Shown in pieces: positions 1 to 6,200 of a DNA stretch of 7,062 nt; position 1 is the first letter of the stretch; each line of letters opens with the position of its first letter. The translations under genes were made by a program, and so were the position numbers. The DNA lies in assembly GCA_011375275.1 (NCBI GenBank), contig DRLW01000251.1, positions 1 to 7,062 of the forward strand, read 5' to 3'. The DNA is from Bacteroidota bacterium. Lineage in GTDB: Bacteria; Zhuqueibacterota; Zhuqueibacteria; Zhuqueibacterales; Geothermadaptataceae. The notes below the pieces were generated by a model that saw nothing but the letters and a program-made list of their open reading frames with translations, was not told where the DNA came from and ran no database searches.

Positions 1-50
1 ACCCACTCGTGTTCATTCGTATACGCAAGTTCTGCCGGTACCTCAGCCAT
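1..50 (-). CDS. gcvH: Glycine cleavage system H protein, N-terminal fragment (runs off the left edge)
   Basis: Only the first 16 codons and two bases of the next are in the window. They read MAEVPAELAYTNEHEW, followed by GT, which fits the usual Val. The pattern VPxELxYTxEHEWV is the characteristic opening of GcvH, the small lipoylated carrier that shuttles the aminomethyl group between the P, T and L proteins of the cytoplasmic glycine cleavage system. The ATG (minus strand, 50-48) follows a strong Shine-Dalgarno GGAGGT at 60-55 with about five bases of spacing, which fixes the start. The lipoyl-lysine region lies outside the window. The gene is co-directional with accC but 230 bp downstream of it, beyond a probable terminator, so it may have its own promoter. 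I see only weak promoter-like hexamers (TTGAAT and a poor -10 about 17 bases later). The identification rests on 16 residues, but the motif is very specific. Confidence 0.88.
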   Translation of the reverse strand, partial: MAEVPAELAYTNEHEW

Positions 51-116
51 TTTGACCTCCTTTACCTGAACAATTCAAACCTGTAAACTCTCTGCCCTGA
101 TTTATTCAAAAACAGC

Positions 117-145
117 ACTTCATCTCTCTCGACTTCATCTTCTCG
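117..145. repeat. Short tandem duplication of about 15 bp
   Basis: ACTTCATCTCTCTCG (117-131) is followed directly by ACTTCATCTTCTCG (132-145), the same unit with one base lost. It lies in the leader side of the accC-gcvH spacer, upstream of gcvH. It is most simply a slippage duplication; no function is implied. Confidence 0.7.
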
Positions 146-168
146 TCACACCGCTCCTGCGGTGTGAC
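145..168. other. Perfect 10-bp inverted repeat, tetraloop hairpin
   Basis: GTCACACCGC (145-154) and GCGGTGTGAC (159-168) are exact reverse complements around a four-base loop, TCCT on the plus strand and AGGA on the minus strand. Neither side is followed by a T tract, so it is not a standard intrinsic terminator. It lies between accC and gcvH, about 95 bp upstream of the gcvH start codon. It could be a back-up terminator acting with Rho, an mRNA processing or stabilising stem, or a protein-binding site. The structure is visible directly; its role is inference. Confidence 0.8.
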
Positions 169-176
169 GCCCCGCT

Positions 177-192
177 TGCCGCTCCCGCGGCA
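177..192. other. Second hairpin with the same core as the neighbouring one
   Basis: TGCCGC (177-182) pairs with GCGGCA (187-192) around TCCC (GGGA on the minus strand, a GNRA-type tetraloop). The central 12-mer CCGCTCCCGCGG (179-190) differs from the core of the adjacent hairpin, CCGCTCCTGCGG (151-162), by a single loop base. Two such hairpins 28 bp apart suggest a repeated element and not a chance stem. No T tract follows on either strand. Confidence 0.7.
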
Positions 193-260
193 GCACACAT
201 GCGTAAGGAGATACCTCATCCCCCCAGCCCCATACCAAAAAACGAACAGACATCGACATC

Positions 261-295
261 AAAAACACGACTCTCCCTGCCTAAAACAGAGAGTC
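261..295 (-). terminator. Probable Rho-independent terminator of accC, overlapping its stop codon
   Basis: On the minus strand GACTCTC (295-289) pairs with GAGAGTC (275-269). Two more pairs (TG with CA) can form across a GG bulge. The stem is followed at once by GTGTTTTTG (268-260). The 5' arm is the last Asp-Ser-Leu codons of accC, and the TAG stop (283-281) sits in the loop. The stem is modest (7 bp plus 2) and the T tract is interrupted by one G, so termination may be partial. A ribosome finishing accC would cover the hairpin, which could make termination sensitive to translation. Confidence 0.65.
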
Positions 296-1621
296 CATAT
301 TTTCGAGGAAACGCGTGTCAAAATCACCATCTCTGAACTTTTGATTGTGCATGACTTTTTTATGGAACGGAATCGTGGTTTTGACACCCTCGACGATAAA
401 TTCTTCCAGCGCCCGGTCCATTCTTTTGATCGCCTCGAGGCGGGTCGGGGCATTGACGATCAATTTGGCGATCAGCGAATCGTAGTAGGGCGGAATGACA
501 TATTGCGCATAGGCATGGGTATCCACACGCACGCCCGGGCCACCCGGGACATGGAAGGTCGAAATCACACCCGGGCTGGGCCGAAAATCATGCTCCGGGT
601 CCTCTGCGTTGATGCGGCACTCTATTGCATGGCCGCGTAACTTGAGACCCGGCTTCATGTTGCTGATTTTTTCACCAGCCGCAACCAGTATCTGCTCTTT
701 GATCAAATCGATTCCGAGCACAGACTCGGTGACAGGATGCTCTACCTGGATGCGCGTATTCATTTCCATAAAATAAAATTTGCCATCCTGATACAGAAAC
801 TCGATGGTGCCTGCACTTTCGTAATGCACGCTCTGTGCTCCGCGTACAGCAGCATCGCTCATTTCCTTGCGCAGCTTATCGTCGATAGCAGGAGAAGGTG
901 ATTCTTCGATCAATTTCTGGTGTTTACGCTGAATCGAGCACTCCCGCTCGCCCAGGGCAATGACCTGCCCGTGGCTGTCACCGATGACCTGCACTTCGAT
1001 GTGTCGCGGGTGCTCAAAATATTTCTCCATGTACACGCCCGCGTTGCCGAATGCCGCTCCGGCTTCCTGCTGCGCCTGGTTGTACGCGGTAACCAGGTCT
1101 TTCTTCTCCCAGACCAGGCGCATACCCCGGCCGCCACCACCAGCCGTCGCCTTGATGATGACCGGATAGCCGATCTCATCGGCAATTTCGAGGGCTTCTT
1201 CCGGTGAATCGAGCAGACCGTCACTGCCGGGGATGGTCGGAACTTTGGCACGCTTCATGGTTTCTTTGGCAAACGCCTTATCACCCATGTTGACGATCAT
1301 GTCCGCGCCCGGACCGATAAATTTGATATTGCAGGATTCACAAACTTCGGCGAAATGGGCGTTTTCGGCCAAAAAGCCGTAGCCCGGATGGATGGCATCA
1401 GCCGCCGTCACTTCTGCTGCGCTGATGATGTTCGGAATGACCAGATAACTCTGGTTGCTCGGTCCCGGCCCGATGCACACCGCCTCATCGGCGAAACGAA
1501 CATGCAATGAATTCGCATCGGCCTCGGAATATACAGCCACGGTTTTGATTCCAAGCTCCTTGCAGGCCCGGATGACGCGCAAGGCGATCTCACCGCGGTT
1601 GGCTATCAAAATTTTCTTCAA
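281..1621 (-). CDS. accC: Biotin carboxylase subunit of acetyl-CoA carboxylase
   Basis: 446 residues, close to the 449 of the E. coli enzyme. It catalyses ATP- and bicarbonate-dependent carboxylation of the biotin on AccB, the first half-reaction of cytoplasmic acetyl-CoA carboxylase. Domains in order: N-terminal biotin carboxylase fold (about 1-110, opening KKILIANRGEIA), ATP-grasp (about 115-310) and C-terminal domain (about 330-440). Visible active-site residues, two lower than E. coli numbering: Lys115, Lys157 before the glycine-rich loop AGGGGRGM, His207, the ECSIQR segment near 227, Glu274, Glu286 and Asn288-Arg290 in EMNTRIQVEH, and Arg336 in ECRINAED. All expected catalytic residues are present. 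The start is TTG (1621-1619): MKKILIANRG is the conserved N-terminus, a stop lies 12 codons upstream in frame with no ATG between, and a Shine-Dalgarno is in place. It is 163 bp downstream of accB, and its stop lies inside a probable terminator. Confidence 0.97.
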   Translation of the reverse strand: MKKILIANRGEIALRVIRACKELGIKTVAVYSEADANSLHVRFADEAVCIGPGPSNQSYLVIPNIISAAEVTAADAIHPGYGFLAENAHFAEVCESCNIKFIGPGADMIVNMGDKAFAKETMKRAKVPTIPGSDGLLDSPEEALEIADEIGYPVIIKATAGGGGRGMRLVWEKKDLVTAYNQAQQEAGAAFGNAGVYMEKYFEHPRHIEVQVIGDSHGQVIALGERECSIQRKHQKLIEESPSPAIDDKLRKEMSDAAVRGAQSVHYESAGTIEFLYQDGKFYFMEMNTRIQVEHPVTESVLGIDLIKEQILVAAGEKISNMKPGLKLRGHAIECRINAEDPEHDFRPSPGVISTFHVPGGPGVRVDTHAYAQYVIPPYYDSLIAKLIVNAPTRLEAIKRMDRALEEFIVEGVKTTIPFHKKVMHNQKFRDGDFDTRFLENMDSLF

Positions 1622-1629
1622 AACGTCGT

Positions 1630-1637
1630 CCCTTCCT
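1630..1637 (-). promoter_or_regulatory. Ribosome binding site that supports the TTG start of accC
   Basis: The minus strand reads AGGAAGGG (1637-1630) about eight bases before the TTG at 1621-1619. With the upstream in-frame TAA (1657-1655) and no ATG or GTG between, this makes TTG the only sensible start for accC. Confidence 0.75.
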
Positions 1638-1721
1638 CTCCGGCTCAGTCTCGCTTAATTCAATGGATATATCCCGCGCACAGGCAAAAGCGGCCTCCTC
1701 CGTCCCACGAAACAGACGCTG

Positions 1722-1752
1722 CACCATCACGCTGCGCTGCAGCGAGATGGTG
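1722..1752 (-). promoter_or_regulatory. Stem-loop in the accB-accC spacer (12 bp with one mismatch)
   Basis: On the minus strand CACCATC (1752-1746) pairs with GATGGTG (1728-1722) and, past a single T-T mismatch, CGCTG (1744-1740) pairs with CAGCG (1734-1730), closing a five-base loop CAGCG. The rest of the 163-bp spacer shows no second gene I would defend. No T tract follows, so this is not a simple terminator. It may be a processing or stability element that sets AccB above AccC, since the complex needs more carrier than carboxylase in several bacteria. The structure is visible; the role is inference. Confidence 0.6.
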
Positions 1753-1784
1753 TTCGGCCATTTTCACCGGTGCGAATCATCCGG

Positions 1785-2279
1785 TTACAACTTTTCAACG
1801 ATAAAAAGAGGCTGATTATACTCAACAGGCTGTGCATTCTCGACCAGAATATCGAGAATTTTACAGGGGAACTCGGCTTCGATCTCGTTCATCAGTTTCA
1901 TGGCTTCGATGATGCACAAGACCTGTCCCTTTTGCACCGTGTCACCGACTTTGACATACGGGTCTGCGTCTGGTGCCGGAGCCCGGTAAAAAGTGCCGAC
2001 CATCGGCGATTTGATTTCATCGCCAGAGGCTGCGGAACCCTGTTCCGGAGATGCCTGAGGGGCTGGCGCTGGCTGGGGAGCCGGTGCTGCTGCAGGCGCT
2101 GCAGGAGCCGGCGGGGGTGAAGCAGGAAGGGTATAATGGACGCTTTGATGCCCTGCATGTGAATTTCCCATCGGGTACTTCGATATCTTTACCTTGCGGC
2201 CCCACTTGTTGACTTCCAGCTCGGCGATATCTGCTTCCTCAACGATTTTAACCAGTTGGCGAATCTGGTCCGTATTCAT
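1785..2279 (-). CDS. accB: Biotin carboxyl carrier protein of acetyl-CoA carboxylase
   Basis: 164 residues; the family is usually about 150-170. It carries the biotin that AccC carboxylates and that the carboxyltransferase uses to make malonyl-CoA for fatty acid synthesis. Three parts are visible: an N-terminal segment (1-35) with the typical opening QIRQLVKIVEEADIAELEV; a Pro/Ala-rich flexible linker (about 51-82) that includes Pro55-Pro56-Pro57; and the biotinyl domain (about 88-164) beginning IKSPMVGTFYRAPAP. The biotinylation motif EAMKLMNEIEAE places the biotinyl lysine at residue 128. The ATG at 2279-2277 follows GGAGGT (2288-2283) with short, four-base spacing. efp lies 174 bp upstream and accC 163 bp downstream, all co-directional. 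The leader in front is unusually structured. A biotin ligase is required for activity but is not encoded here. The assignment is secure. Confidence 0.97.
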   Translation of the reverse strand: MNTDQIRQLVKIVEEADIAELEVNKWGRKVKISKYPMGNSHAGHQSVHYTLPASPPPAPAAPAAAPAPQPAPAPQASPEQGSAASGDEIKSPMVGTFYRAPAPDADPYVKVGDTVQKGQVLCIIEAMKLMNEIEAEFPCKILDILVENAQPVEYNQPLFIVEKL

Positions 2280-2321
2280 AAGACCTCCATGTTTCCCCGA
2301 ACCGCCCCTGCTGACAGGGTT

Positions 2322-2405
2322 TCGGGATAACTAAACAAGTTCTTTTAATCTCTACCCCGATTTATACTAAAATAAGCGCTTCACTGAAGGAAACTCGGGA
2401 TAACT
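2322..2405. repeat. 11-bp direct repeat pair upstream of accB
   Basis: TCGGGATAACT occurs at 2322-2332 and again at 2395-2405, start to start 73 bp, close to seven helical turns. The copies flank a weak promoter-like sequence and a palindrome AAGCGCTT (2374-2381). They could be operator half-sites on the same DNA face, or they may be repeated because their RNA pairs with the same partner. Confidence 0.65.
2361..2388 (-). promoter_or_regulatory. Weak candidate promoter for accB-accC
   Basis: The minus strand has TATAAA at 2366-2361, five of six matches to the -10 consensus, with TTCAGT at 2388-2383 (only three of six to -35) after a 16-base spacer. The region is AT-rich and lies 82 bp before the accB start. 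If used, transcripts would begin near 2353 and lack segment 1 and most of segment 2 of the leader pairing. The poor -35 makes this tentative. Confidence 0.3.
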
Positions 2406-2453
2406 GAAAAATTCTGTTCAACGAAGCACTTTTTGCAACCCAACAAAAAACTG

Positions 2454-3017
2454 TCACGACTTGACGCGTTCGAGATACGCTCCGGTGCGTGTATCCACTT
2501 TGATCTTGTCGCCTTCGGAAATAAAGAACGGCACTGTGACGACCGCACCTGTTTCCACTGTTGCCGGTTTGCCGCCTCCGGCAGCCGTATCCCCTTTAAA
2601 ACCAGGGTCTGTCTGCGTCACGGTCAGCTCAACGGAAACAGGCAACTCGATATATACCGGTGTTTCGCCATCATAGGCGATATCGATGATTTCACCCTCA
2701 CGCAGAAATTTAGCCGCGTCACCGATCAAAGCCGAGGGAACGTAGGTCTGCTCATAGGTCTCGTTATCCATGAAATGGAATTCATCATCTGATCTGTACA
2801 AGAACTGCATTTTCTTGCGTTCGACCATCACATCTTCGACTTTTTCTCCGGAACGAAAAGTTTTTTCCAGCACCCGGCCGCTGCGCAAATTCTTGATCTT
2901 GGTGCGCACGATAGCTCCCCCCCGCCCCATCTTGACGTGCTGAAAATCCTGAATCGCCCAGATTTCGCCTTCCATTCGGAATGTAAAACCGGATCTGAAA
3001 TCTGCAGTACTTGCCAT
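2454..3017 (-). CDS. efp: Translation elongation factor P
   Basis: 187 residues, the normal family length (188 in E. coli). EF-P binds between the ribosomal P and E sites and speeds peptide bond formation at consecutive prolines. Domains in order: an N-terminal KOW-like domain (1-65), a central OB domain (66-126) with VERKKMQFLYR and HFMDNETYEQ, and a C-terminal OB domain (128-187) with the family signature built on KPATVETGxxVxVP and the ending VDTRTGAYLERV. The tip of the domain I loop is HVKMGRGGA, so residue 32, the site that is modified in many species, is Arg. The start is set at ATG 3017-3015, giving the conserved MASTADFRSG opening with GAGGA nine bases upstream. An ATG three codons earlier overlaps that Shine-Dalgarno and has none of its own. 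The gene lies about 160 nt downstream of a strong promoter and leads accB and accC. Confidence 0.97.
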   Translation of the reverse strand: MASTADFRSGFTFRMEGEIWAIQDFQHVKMGRGGAIVRTKIKNLRSGRVLEKTFRSGEKVEDVMVERKKMQFLYRSDDEFHFMDNETYEQTYVPSALIGDAAKFLREGEIIDIAYDGETPVYIELPVSVELTVTQTDPGFKGDTAAGGGKPATVETGAVVTVPFFISEGDKIKVDTRTGAYLERVKS

Positions 3018-3026
3018 TGTTTGCAT

Positions 3027-3031
3027 TCCTC
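3027..3031 (-). promoter_or_regulatory. Ribosome binding site that decides the efp start
   Basis: GAGGA (3031-3027) precedes the ATG at 3017 by nine bases. It abuts the alternative in-frame ATG at 3026, which therefore cannot use it. This and the conserved N-terminus select 3017. Confidence 0.7.
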
Positions 3032-3097
3032 GTATTGATGTCGTGTATTCAACTCCCCGTACGCCACCGCTATCCCGAAAGCCAGAGTCGTTTCTCG

Positions 3098-3133
3098 CCC
3101 GCAACAGCCGTCACGGCAGAGCCGGCCGGCGGG
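3098..3133 (-). other. GC-rich stem region in the efp leader
   Basis: On the minus strand CCCGC (3133-3129) can pair with GCGGG (3102-3098), enclosing a smaller GCCG-TGA-CGGC stem (3117-3107). The segment also contains the 10-bp palindrome GCCGGCCGGC (3121-3130). It lies roughly midway between the probable transcription start (about 3178) and the efp ATG. The rest of the leader shows no open frame I would defend. The stem is read from sequence; any regulatory role is unknown. Confidence 0.4.
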
Positions 3134-3184
3134 ATTGTCATTCTGCGCGTTGAGCGATTAAGGCGGGTACGTGACAAACCGCTG

Positions 3185-3213
3185 AATATAAACCAAATTG
3201 CCTAAAAAGTCAA
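3185..3213 (-). promoter_or_regulatory. Strong sigma70-type promoter upstream of efp
   Basis: On the minus strand TTGACT (3213-3208) and TATATT (3190-3185) are separated by exactly 17 bases (3207-3191). Each hexamer matches consensus at five of six positions. Transcription would begin near 3178 and give a leader of about 160 nt before the efp start. It lies about 70 bp past the end of the upstream repeat-protein gene and probably drives efp-accB-accC. Confidence 0.8.
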
Positions 3214-3242
3214 CGGACAAATCCGCATCGCTGGCTTTGGTT

Positions 3243-3276
3243 GCGGAAGCTGGTTTTCCGCCGCCCGGCAAGCCGG
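3243..3276 (-). terminator. Two small hairpins after the repeat-protein gene, possible weak terminator
   Basis: On the minus strand the first bases after the TAA contain CCGGC-TT-GCCGG (3276-3265; effectively four pairs with a four-base loop), then GCGGAA (3261-3256) pairing perfectly with TTCCGC (3248-3243) around seven bases. No T tract follows either, so this is not a textbook intrinsic terminator. It could be a 3'-end stabilising structure or act with Rho. Some read-through into efp is possible. Confidence 0.35.
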
Positions 3277-3280
3277 AAGT

Positions 3281-6200
3281 TTAGTTCGTCGCCATCTCAT
3301 CGAGGCGGGCAATGAGCTGCTTGATTTCGCTGCGTGCATTGTGAAATGCGACTTCGCTCTGATCGACATGCAGGACATGGGTTATCTGATCATAGGCTGA
3401 TTTCAGGCTGAACTTTGCTTCGTTGTGCAGGCCGAGCTCGAGTTGCAGCCTGCCGAGGTCAGCCAGGACCGTCCCCTTGTTGAACAGTGCACCGGTATGT
3501 TCTGCTTCTCTGCTGATGACCTCTTCGAACGCGGAAACCGCCCGGCCATAATCCGACATCGCCGTCTCACTGTCACCGATTTCTTTCTGCAAATGCGCGC
3601 GCGCGGCAAAAGCCAGCCCCATTTCAAAATAGGCGGGCACAAAATCCGGAGACTCGGCGATGGCGTCATTCAACGTTTCGATAGACTGACGGTAGATTTC
3701 ACTGGCTTCGCGCAGCAGGGACATCTCTTTTTTCATCTCAGCCAGGCTGCTCTGCGTGCGCCCCTTGATCAGCAGCTTCAGCTCCACGGCCTCCCCCTCG
3801 TTATCGAGCTGAAAATCGAGAAAGCGGATCGCCTGCTGGTAGGCTTGTTCTGCTTCAGCATGCTGTTCCTGGGTGCGATAAATCCGCGCCAGCTCCCGCA
3901 GGGCATCCGTATGCGTTTGCAGGGCCGCCGTTGTTCCCTGCTCCTCGCGCAGCAGCCGGTTACACAAATTCGCGGCCTTACCCAGCGCCCGGATCGCTGC
4001 CGCCTGTTCGTGCAGCAGATCGAGCACCACGCCGAGACGGTATAGAGAGCGCGCTTTGCGCGCCTTGCTCTGAAAATCTCCGGCGCTGAGATCGAGCACT
4101 TTATCATACGTCGAAACCGCTTCCTTGAAATGGTCTGCCGCATCCTGATACTGGCTGAAGGAAAACTGTAAATCACCGAGGGCATGGCTGGACTCAGCTC
4201 GATTTTTCAACACCGCCGGCTGATCCGGCTCGTTGGCGAGAACCGCGTCAAAACATTCGATCGAAGTGCGCAGGCTCCAGATTGCCTGCCCTTTGCGATC
4301 CAGCCCGATCTGGAGATCACCGAGGCGCAGCAGCGCGATGCCGCGATTGTATAAGGCGTGCGTATTTCCGGGCATAGCTGCCAGGGCTTCTTCAAATGCC
4401 CGTGCGGCAACAGTGAGACTATCCGCTGCTTCCTCCCGCTGGCCGACGGAAATGTGCAGCAGAGCGGCCGCGAGCAGGATATCTCCTTTTTTCTGCTTCA
4501 GATCACTGCGCCCGGGCATGGTCTGCAACGCGGCTTCATAGGCGGTCAGCGCATCCTGAAAAGTAAACATCGCATCTTCGAGGTCGCCGGTTTCAACCTG
4601 CAGGAACCCCAGCTTGGCCAAAGCCAAACCCGTATTATACTGGGCGTACAAATCAGCCGGATAGCGCTCTGTGATCGCATTATAGTGTTCAACCGCCTGA
4701 CGCAAATCAGCGAGTACAGCGTCTTTATCCGCGCCCGGCTGCTGCCACGCCCCTGCCTGCAGGGCGTTAGCCAACTGTATCTGTAACCTGGGCAGCGGCT
4801 GTTTATCGATCGCCTGGCGCAGGGTTGCGATAGCCGCGTCCAGCCGGGTACGAATGTCCGGATGATCCTTTTTCCGGGCCATGAGCAACTCTGCCTGATA
4901 CTGGGAGAGCTGGGCAGAAAACAACGCCATATCCGCCCCTGTCACACCTGCTGCTGTCAATTTACCCAGAACGGTTTCAGCCCGCTTCAAGAGCTGCTCT
5001 GCAGTTGATGATTTACCGAGAGAGATCAGCAAGCGCGCGGTTTTGAGCAGGAGCGTGAGCTGATTTTCCAGTATCTGCAGATGGCCGGGCCACTTCTTCA
5101 ATGCTTTTTTGTATGCCCCGTCGATCTTTTTCAGACTATCGATCGCCTCATCAAAACGCGCTGTTGCCACAGCACAATCAGCGAGGGCGCCGTGAGCGAG
5201 CGCCCGGCTGTTGATGAATTCAGCCGTTGATTCGGGCAATGCTTCGGCCAGCTCGAGAGCGCCGCGGGCAAACTCTTCAGCATCGGCGAATTTTGACTGC
5301 AAGCGCAGCAGATCACTGTATGCGGACAGTGCGAGCACCTTATCATTTTGCAGCGAGTGCCCGCCAAACTCTGCTTCAAGGCACTGATTGTACAACTGCA
5401 GCGCTGTCACGCAGGCTTCATCCGCGCGCGGATAGTCAGCGCGGGCAATCGCGGTCAGGGCTATCCGGTACCAGATTCTGCCCGACAGCCAGTTCACCTG
5501 CAGCGCAATACCCGGCCAGCGGGCACAGCCGGCGAGACTATCCAATGCCTGCTCAAGGCTGCTCAGCGCTTTTTCCGGCTCCCGCTCACCAATACATTCT
5601 GCGATGGCCAGCAAAGCCTCGGCACGGGCGAGGCTGTTTTCCGGCGAAACTGTGGTCAGGTGTTCCATAATCCCGGCAAATGTGCTCAGGATCGCGCCGG
5701 TATCCTTTTCCTGCCGGTTTCCGGCCTGGAGTGACACCACAGCGATACGCAGGGCCAGGCGATTCAGCGCCTGGGAGAAGGGGTGGTGTTCAAGCATCTG
5801 CTGGACGGTCTGCTCTGCCATCTCCAGCGCCAGCCGGCACGCCGTGTACTCCGCCGTAACGAGCGAGCATTCCGCTTTCAGCAACCAGAACGCGCCCTGA
5901 GCTCTGCGGCAGGCCATATCCCGGTTGCTGTTGCGCAGGCAATCAGCAGCAACGAGCTCTAACTCCTCGAGGCCAGCCTGCGCCTGGCCAATTTCCCCGG
6001 CGCGCAGCAGCGAATCGATCGTTTCGAGGCGTGCTAAAATATAGTTTGCCGAAGCAAGGGCATGCGGCTCGCCATAACGCAACTGATCCCACAGCAACGC
6101 AGCGCTGTCGCCGGCAGCCAGCTCATTGCGCAAGCCATTTGCCAGAGCACTGAGGCACTGCGCTTCAGGGTCATCGGCGTAGGCCCACAAAACCGGCTCG

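Larger units (their letters stand above)
2295..2405 (-). promoter_or_regulatory. Leader of accB with four alternating complementary segments
   Basis: Reading the minus strand as RNA, segment 1 UAUCCCGA (2402-2395), segment 2 UCGGGGUA (2360-2353), segment 3 UAUCCCGA (2329-2322) and segment 4 UUCGGGG (2301-2295) alternate in complementarity. 1:2 gives 8 pairs with one G-U. 2:3 gives the same 8, extendable to 9 with a second G-U. 3:4 gives 6 Watson-Crick pairs plus a G-U, stacked on an inner CCCUG/CAGGG stem (2319-2315 with 2310-2306). Formation of 2:3 excludes both 1:2 and 3:4. The 3:4 hairpin ends six bases before the accB Shine-Dalgarno. There is no T tract after it, so control of translation or RNA stability is likelier than transcription termination. 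The pairings are read directly; a switch is inference. Confidence 0.45.

Noticed and set aside
164..640. Plus-strand open frame of 158 codons overlapping the accC 3' end
   Set aside because: Mostly antisense to conserved accC sequence, with no ribosome site or family resemblance.
1590..1727. 45-codon minus-strand frame in the accB-accC spacer, running into accC out of frame
   Set aside because: The amino-acid sequence (MVQRLFRGTEEAAF...) looks protein-like, but there is no Shine-Dalgarno before the ATG, it lies over the stem-loop and the accC ribosome site, and it resembles nothing I know. Only conservation in relatives would revive it.
2430..2462. Intrinsic terminator directly after efp (TTTTTT run at 2450-2445, minus strand)
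   Set aside because: The T run is good, but the only stem before it is four pairs (GTCA/TGAC), too weak for a confident terminator.
3018..3104. N-terminal extension of efp by 29 codons from a TTG at 3104
   Set aside because: The extension has no homology to EF-P. The conserved MASTADF start at 3017 has a well-placed Shine-Dalgarno.
3425..4045. Long plus-strand open frame of 206 codons opposite the repeat-protein gene
   Set aside because: It lies entirely antisense to a frame with clear repeat periodicity, and its translation has no recognisable pattern. Long antisense frames are expected opposite Ala/Leu-rich coding DNA.
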